This document shows positions 58,297 to 64,000 of a DNA stretch of 64,000 nucleotides, piece after piece. Under the pieces are notes generated by a model that did not search any database, was not told the origin of the DNA, and saw only the letters and a list, made by a program, of their open reading frames with translations. The stretch spans positions 62,001-126,000 of the forward strand of contig JAENYD010000003.1 in the NCBI GenBank assembly GCA_016842005.1, given 5' to 3'. The stretch comes from Clostridium thermobutyricum (lineage in GTDB: Bacteria > Bacillota > Clostridia > Ch29). Position numbers and translations under genes: made by a program. The first letter of the stretch is position 1. The number at the start of each line of letters is the position of its first letter.

Positions 58297-59232
58297 ATGG
58301 AGTATGAACATACCAGCGTACTGCTTGAAGAAGCAATAGATTATCTGAATATAAGGCCTGACGGGGTATATGTGGATGGAACCCTGGGAGGGGGAGGACA
58401 TTCCCTGGAGATTGCAAAAAAGCTTGATGACAGCGGGAGACTTATAGCTGTTGACAGAGACCCCGATGCGATTGAGGCCGCCCGGGAACGGCTTGCAGGA
58501 TATATGGACAGGGTTACTGTCATTCACGGTAATTTCAGGAACCTGTATCATCTGGTCACAGAGGCCGGTTATCCCGGAGCTGATGGTATACTACTGGACC
58601 TGGGAGTGTCCTCTCATCAGCTTGACCAGCCGGAGAGGGGTTTCAGTTATATGCACGATGCACCCCTGGATATGCGGATGGATACCACACAATCTCTGAC
58701 TGCCAGGGAAGTGGTGAACGGCTATTCCAGGGAAGAACTGCACAGGGTAATCAGGGAATACGGAGAAGAACGGTGGGCTTCCCGCATAGCCTCTTTTATT
58801 GAGAAGGAAAGGGGTAAAAAGCCCATCGAAACCACCTTCGAGCTTGTGGAAATCATAAAATCAGCCATCCCGGCGGCAGCCAGGCGAAAGGGACCTCATC
58901 CGGCCAAAAGGACGTTCCAGGCCATCAGAATAGAGGTCAACAATGAACTGGGTATTCTGAGAGAGACTATCACCGGAGGATTGAAGCTTTTGAACCCGGG
59001 CGGGAGATTTTGCATTATTTCCTTTCATTCCCTGGAAGACAGAATGGTTAAGGATATATATAAGGAAATGGAAAATCCGTGTACATGCCCCAGGGAATTT
59101 CCCGTGTGTGTATGCGGGAAGGAGCCGGTTGTCAGGGTGATAACCCGGAAACCTGTTCTGCCGGGAGGCAGGGAGATAGAACAAAATCCAAGGTCCAGAA
59201 GCGCACGGCTCAGGGTTGCTGAGAGATTATAG
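58297..59232 (+). CDS. rsmH: 16S rRNA (cytosine1402-N4)-methyltransferase
   Basis: [53 protein letters not shown]. Confidence 0.95.
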   Translation: MEYEHTSVLLEEAIDYLNIRPDGVYVDGTLGGGGHSLEIAKKLDDSGRLIAVDRDPDAIEAARERLAGYMDRVTVIHGNFRNLYHLVTEAGYPGADGILLDLGVSSHQLDQPERGFSYMHDAPLDMRMDTTQSLTAREVVNGYSREELHRVIREYGEERWASRIASFIEKERGKKPIETTFELVEIIKSAIPAAARRKGPHPAKRTFQAIRIEVNNELGILRETITGGLKLLNPGGRFCIISFHSLEDRMVKDIYKEMENPCTCPREFPVCVCGKEPVVRVITRKPVLPGGREIEQNPRSRSARLRVAERL

Positions 59233-59269
59233 ACAGGACGGGAGTATGGGGGACGACAGCTACAGGATG
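59232..59269 (+). repeat. possible degenerate 3' relic of the dispersed repeat (copy 6)
   Basis: GACAGGACGGGAGTAT identical to the repeat 3' region, followed by loosely alignable GACGACAGCTACAGGAT. Confidence 0.45.
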
Positions 59270-59353
59270 AAGCTGAAACTTTCATCTGTATCTGTGGGGG
59301 TTTTGCGGGCGGTTGCACCCGAAAGTTCTAAATGGCACAGGGGGTGAATAGAT

Positions 59354-59818
59354 TTGATAGTAGCAGAGAGAAAGATAAGAGAAACATCTTATCGGCAGCA
59401 GAATAATGATGTTGTTAAAAGACAGCAGAAAGATAAAAGGCGGAAAAAGAAGCTGAGGACAATTTTAAGGATTGGGGTCATACTGGCCCTGGGCGTTGTC
59501 ATTACCTCCCGCTTTGCCATTATTTCAGAATATGCATATAGAATGGATAAGCTGGAGAACCAGTTATCCGAACTCAGGAAGGTGAATGAAAGGTTAAATC
59601 TTCAGATTGCCCAGGCGCAGGATATAACCTGGATAGAGGATTATGCCAGGAACCAACTGGGGATGGTTTACCCGGACAACAGGGATATCATCTATGTTGC
59701 TGTGGACAGGACCGATGAGGAGAAACTGGCACAGGAAAATACTGAAGAAGATTATACTCTTAAAGGGTGGGCTGCTATCCTGGCAGGAAAGATAGGCGGT
59801 TTTCTTTCCGGGGATTAA
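59354..59818 (+). CDS. FtsL/DivIC-like cell division protein
   Basis: Short cytoplasmic Lys-rich N-terminus, one TM, coiled coil; position between rsmH and spoVD. Confidence 0.8.
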   Translation: MIVAERKIRETSYRQQNNDVVKRQQKDKRRKKKLRTILRIGVILALGVVITSRFAIISEYAYRMDKLENQLSELRKVNERLNLQIAQAQDITWIEDYARNQLGMVYPDNRDIIYVAVDRTDEEKLAQENTEEDYTLKGWAAILAGKIGGFLSGD

Positions 59819-59841
59819 AGCGGTAATAAGGGGGTAGAGGT

Positions 59842-62013
59842 TTGGCTTCATCGGCTTTGAGATTAAGAAAGCGATTGATATTTTGTCTCTTCGCAGCATT
59901 TTTTCTATTTTTTGTACTTATACTGAGGCTGGCATGGATTCAGATTGTCCGGGGGGAAGTATACCAGCAGATGGCGGTTGAGCAGTGGACCAGGGATATT
60001 CCTGTACCACCAAAGAGAGGTATAATTTATGATAGAAATGGAAAGAAATTAGCTATAAGTGCCAGTATTGAAACCGTATACGTGAGGCCAGTGGAAATAG
60101 AAGACCCGGAAGAAGCATCCTATAAGATCGCAGAAGTGCTGTCCATGGACAGGGATGAAGTTCTGGAAAGGCTTACTGCCAGGAAGGATACCGTGCTTTT
60201 GATGAAGAAAGTGGAGAAGGAACTGGTGGATAAGATCAGGGATATAAAAGGGATTCACGTGGTGGATGATAGCAAGAGGTATTATCCCAACCGCAATTTT
60301 GCGGCTCATCTGCTGGGTTTCACCGGTATTGACAATCAGGGTCTTGACGGGGTTGAGGCAATGTTTGAAAAATACCTCTTCGGGCTCCCCGGCAGAAATA
60401 TTGCAGAAACCGATGTGGCGGGAAGACCCATCCCTTTCGGGTCCGATATGTACCAGGCGCCCCAGAACGGATATAATCTGGTGCTTACCATTGATGAAAC
60501 CATACAGCACTTTGCCGAGAAGGCAGTGGAGGAAGCATTGATAAAAAACCAGGCATTGAAAGCAATAGCCATAGTAATGGACCCTAAAACAGGGGATATT
60601 CTTGCTATGGTTACAAAGCCGGATTACGACCCCAACGCTCCTTTTTCCCCTCCGGATGAGGAGACCCAAGCCGAATGGGAAGGCCTATCCCAGGAGGAAC
60701 TGAGGGATGAGAGACTGAAGATGTGGCGGAATTATGCTGTTTCGGATGTCTATGAACCCGGTTCTACCTTCAAAATGATTACTGCGGCTGCAGGGCTGGA
60801 GGAAGGAGTGGTAACCCCTACCAGTACCTTTTACTGCAGCGGGTATATTAAAGTCGAAGATAAGAATTTCAAATGCTGGAGATACTATTCTCCCCACGGG
60901 CATGAGACATTTGTTGAAGCTGTACAGAATTCATGCAATCCTGTGTTTATACAGGTAGCCCAGAGACTGGGCAAAGAGAAATTTCTGAAGTATATAAGGG
61001 CTTTCGGTTTTGGGGAACCTACAGGAATAGACCTGCCCGGAGAGGGCTACGGATTGGTAATGAACAGTTCCAGCGTGGGACCTCTGGAACTATCAACAAT
61101 GGGCTTCGGACAGGGTATTGCCGTGACCCCCATACAGCTTATAACGGCAGCCTCCGCCATAGCCAATGACGGTATGCTGATGGAGCCCAGGATTGCCATG
61201 GAATTGAGAGATGATGACGGTAATGTGGTACATGAATTTGAGCCTAAAATGCGCCGGCAGGTCATTTCTCCAAAGACTGCCAGGACCATGAAGCAGATAC
61301 TTGAAACGGTGGTGTCTGAAGGCACCGGAGGGAATGCTTATGTACCGGGGTACAGGGTGGGAGGAAAGACCGGGACCGCCCAGAAGGTGGTTAACGGCAG
61401 ATATCTGGAAGGGAAATACGTGGCTTCCTTTGTTGCCATGGCACCGGTGGATGACCCCAGGATAACCGTGCTGGTAGTAATAGACGAACCCAATCCTGCC
61501 AACTATTACGGGGGACAGATAGCTGCCCCGGTTGTGGGAGAGATTGTCAGAGATACATTGAGATACCTGCAGGTCAAGCCTTCATATACCGAAGAGGAAG
61601 CCGAAAGGCTTGTTAAGGCAAAGGTAAAGGTTCCCGACATAAGGAACATGTCTTTGCAGGAAGGACTGAAGCTGTTAAAAAGCAATAATTTGCAATTCCA
61701 GGTTATTGGTAATATTATTGAAGGAGAAGAAAACCTCATAGTTGACCAGACACCCAAACCTGATATAATGGTTTCGGAGAACTCAATAGTCCTTATTTAT
61801 CTTGAAACCTTTGAAGACCAGACAAGAGAAGTTATTGTCCCCAATGTAATAGGAAGCACGGTAAACAGGGCTACCAATATACTCAATTCTTCTGGATTAA
61901 AAATCAGGATATCCGGGACCGGCATAGCGGTCAGACAGGAGCCTTTGCCCGGAGCTGTGGTCAGGAGAGACACCATGGTTAAAGTGGAGTTTGAAGAACC
62001 GGAGAACCATTGA
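59842..62013 (+). CDS. spoVD: PASTA-containing transpeptidase PBP, SpoVD-like
   Basis: EPGSTFKMITAAAGLEEG active-site STFK, GGKTGTAQKV, two C-terminal PASTA-like repeats. Confidence 0.9.
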   Translation: MASSALRLRKRLIFCLFAAFFLFFVLILRLAWIQIVRGEVYQQMAVEQWTRDIPVPPKRGIIYDRNGKKLAISASIETVYVRPVEIEDPEEASYKIAEVLSMDRDEVLERLTARKDTVLLMKKVEKELVDKIRDIKGIHVVDDSKRYYPNRNFAAHLLGFTGIDNQGLDGVEAMFEKYLFGLPGRNIAETDVAGRPIPFGSDMYQAPQNGYNLVLTIDETIQHFAEKAVEEALIKNQALKAIAIVMDPKTGDILAMVTKPDYDPNAPFSPPDEETQAEWEGLSQEELRDERLKMWRNYAVSDVYEPGSTFKMITAAAGLEEGVVTPTSTFYCSGYIKVEDKNFKCWRYYSPHGHETFVEAVQNSCNPVFIQVAQRLGKEKFLKYIRAFGFGEPTGIDLPGEGYGLVMNSSSVGPLELSTMGFGQGIAVTPIQLITAASAIANDGMLMEPRIAMELRDDDGNVVHEFEPKMRRQVISPKTARTMKQILETVVSEGTGGNAYVPGYRVGGKTGTAQKVVNGRYLEGKYVASFVAMAPVDDPRITVLVVIDEPNPANYYGGQIAAPVVGEIVRDTLRYLQVKPSYTEEEAERLVKAKVKVPDIRNMSLQEGLKLLKSNNLQFQVIGNIIEGEENLIVDQTPKPDIMVSENSIVLIYLETFEDQTREVIVPNVIGSTVNRATNILNSSGLKIRISGTGIAVRQEPLPGAVVRRDTMVKVEFEEPENH

Positions 62014-62070
62014 AAGAGAAGGGGCAACTGAACCAGGGTTGCCCCTGTCATTAAGAGGTGAGGAAAAGAT

Positions 62071-63531
62071 ATGAAGATTTCTGATTTATGGGATTTTGTG
62101 GAGATTCTTGATGTAAAAGGGGATACAAGCACCTGTGTAACCGGGGTAAGCTATGACTCCAGGCAGATTGAACCCGGTTATATGTTTGTTTGCGTGGAAG
62201 GCTTCAACAGGGATGGGCACGACTATATAGATGAAGCCATACAAAAGGGCGCAGTCTCTGTACTTGTGCAGAAAGAAGTGGGAATAAAAGATGAAAGGGT
62301 TGTGGTTGTACGGGTTAAAGATACCCGTAAGGCCATGGCCGGTATCGGACATGTGTTTTACAATTTTCCCTCCCACAGGCTAAAAATCATTGGTGTTACC
62401 GGGACCAACGGCAAAACCACAACTACATATCTTATTAAATCCATTCTGGAAGAGGCAGGCTATAAAGTGGGATTAATAGGTACAATTGCCAACAGAATAG
62501 GGGACAGGATAATGCCCGCTCAGCGGACCACCCCGGAGGCCTTTGACCTGCATCGCATGTTCGCGGAGATGCTGGACCACGGTGTGGATTATGTTGTGAT
62601 GGAGGTTTCCTCCCATTCCCTTGACCTGGGAAGGGTAGGGTATGTAGACTTTGACATAGGCATTTTTACCAATCTGTCCAGGGACCATCTGGATTTTCAC
62701 GGTACCCAGGAAAAATACCTGGATGCAAAGGTGAAGTTGTTTAAAAGCACTGACAAAGCCAATATAATTAATGCGGACGATGGCGTGAAGGACCTGATCA
62801 TCAGCAAAATAAGGCATCTTCCTACCCCTTTCTTTACTTACGGTGTAGGGAACCGGGCGGATTATATGGCTGAGGATATAGAACTCAGCCCGGGATCTGT
62901 AAAGTACAATCTGTCCATGAAAGACGGCAGATTTCCTCTGGAGGTAAAGATTCCGGGAATGTTCAGCGTCTACAACAGCCTGGCAGCGGTTTCCGCAATG
63001 ATGGTTGAGGGAATCCCCCCCGAGGCGATACAGGAAGGGTTGAAGAAGGTTGAAGGGGTAAAGGGCAGGTTCGAGTGCATTGATACCGGCAGGGGATATG
63101 CTGTTATAATAGACTATGCCCATACCCCCGACGGCCTGGAGAAGGTTCTTGCCGCAATTAAAGGATTTGCACGGGGAAGAATTATTACCGTCTTCGGTTG
63201 CGGTGGAAACAGGGATAAGGAAAAAAGGCCCCTTATGGGTGAAGTGGCCGGCCGGTGGTCGGATTTTGTGGTTATTACTTCGGATAACCCCCGGAAAGAA
63301 GAGCCTTACCGGATCATTGACCAGATCCTCCCGGGCGTGGAGAAGACAGGCTGTAGTTACATATGCATTGTTGACAGAAGGGAAGCCATCAAGTATGCCC
63401 TGGATATTGCCCAGAAGGACGATATAGTCTTACTGGCAGGAAAAGGACATGAGACTTACCAGGAGTTTGCAGATAGAACGGTTGAGTTTGATGAAAGAAA
63501 GGTCGTCAGAGAAATATTAGGGAGGATTTGA
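62071..63531 (+). CDS. murE: UDP-N-acetylmuramoyl-L-alanyl-D-glutamate--2,6-diaminopimelate ligase
   Basis: GVTGTNGKTTTTYLIKSILEEAG; TSDNPRKEEP (DNPR DAP-specificity motif). Confidence 0.95.
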   Translation: MKISDLWDFVEILDVKGDTSTCVTGVSYDSRQIEPGYMFVCVEGFNRDGHDYIDEAIQKGAVSVLVQKEVGIKDERVVVVRVKDTRKAMAGIGHVFYNFPSHRLKIIGVTGTNGKTTTTYLIKSILEEAGYKVGLIGTIANRIGDRIMPAQRTTPEAFDLHRMFAEMLDHGVDYVVMEVSSHSLDLGRVGYVDFDIGIFTNLSRDHLDFHGTQEKYLDAKVKLFKSTDKANIINADDGVKDLIISKIRHLPTPFFTYGVGNRADYMAEDIELSPGSVKYNLSMKDGRFPLEVKIPGMFSVYNSLAAVSAMMVEGIPPEAIQEGLKKVEGVKGRFECIDTGRGYAVIIDYAHTPDGLEKVLAAIKGFARGRIITVFGCGGNRDKEKRPLMGEVAGRWSDFVVITSDNPRKEEPYRIIDQILPGVEKTGCSYICIVDRREAIKYALDIAQKDDIVLLAGKGHETYQEFADRTVEFDERKVVREILGRI

Positions 63532-63533
63532 TT

Positions 63534-64000
63534 ATGCGGAGCATTACTGCAAAGCAGATTGCAGAAGCAGTTGAAGGCAGTATAATACACGGAGCCCCTG
63601 AAACCGAAGTAAGGAATATTTCCACCGATACCAGGAGCATGAAACCGGATAGCCTGTTCATACCCCTGCAGGGAGAAAGGTATGACGGGCACCGGTTCAT
63701 ACAGGAGGCGGCTGAAAAAGGGGCGAAGGTAATACTGGCGGACAGGGAGGGGGAATATTTTTTCCCGGGCACTGTGGTCCTGAGGGTTGATAATACCCTT
63801 GCCGCATTTCACAGGCTGGCTGCATGGTACAGGGGTTTGTTTGACGTGGATTTCGTGGCTGTCACCGGCAGTACGGGAAAGACAACTACAAAAAACATGA
63901 TAGCTGCAGTACTGGGAAAGAAGTTTTCTGTTTTGAAAACACCGGGGAATTTTAATAACCAGATAGGTTTACCCCTTACTATAATGAAACTGGAAGAGGG
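63534..64000 (+). CDS. murF: UDP-N-acetylmuramoyl-tripeptide--D-alanyl-D-alanine ligase (truncated by window end)
   Basis: MRSITAKQIAEAVEGSIIHGAPETEVRNISTDTRSMKPDSLFIPLQGERYDGHRF...VTGSTGKTTTKNMI. Confidence 0.93.
   Translation, partial: MRSITAKQIAEAVEGSIIHGAPETEVRNISTDTRSMKPDSLFIPLQGERYDGHRFIQEAAEKGAKVILADREGEYFFPGTVVLRVDNTLAAFHRLAAWYRGLFDVDFVAVTGSTGKTTTKNMIAAVLGKKFSVLKTPGNFNNQIGLPLTIMKLEE

Noticed and set aside
62023-62047. GGGGCAAC/GTTGCCCC hairpin between spoVD and murE
   Set aside because: Simple short hairpin without T-run; ordinary intergenic stem, not listed as a finding.

Overview
The window is chromosomal DNA from a spore-forming, probably clostridial Firmicute, with about 55 genes mostly on the + strand. 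Content is largely housekeeping and sporulation: pgcA-pgi, splB, cotE, a cotS-cotS-cotSA coat cluster, a sugar/nucleoside-type ABC cassette with deoC, liv ABC operon, PNP, aroB, pduL-ptb-buk-2-oxoacid oxidoreductase, an M16 peptidase pair, lgt, and the start of the dcw cluster (mraZ-rsmH-ftsL-spoVD-murE-murF). There are no rRNAs, CRISPR arrays, prophage or confident tRNAs. The most interesting items are not in the ORF track. (1) A 63-codon DUF1858-type gene at 44394-44585 is interrupted by an in-frame TGA exactly where the second Cys of CxxC is expected. A SECIS-like hairpin follows it (14 bp, G-initiated apical loop 29 nt after the TGA), so it is a candidate selenoprotein. (2) A ~192-bp structured dispersed repeat occurs in at least five copies plus one relic, all in the same orientation; copies flank the cotS/cotSA cluster and one splits a two-component pair. 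(3) A riboswitch-like or ncRNA element lies between lgt and mraZ, with a three-way competing CATGAAG/CTTCATG pairing and twin ACACCGG/CCGGTGT hairpins. (4) There is a 56-nt near-perfect palindrome, a missed XapX small gene, a membrane-anchored ferrochelatase-fold-like protein and MraZ operator boxes. Product names come from reading translated sequence; no database search was run.
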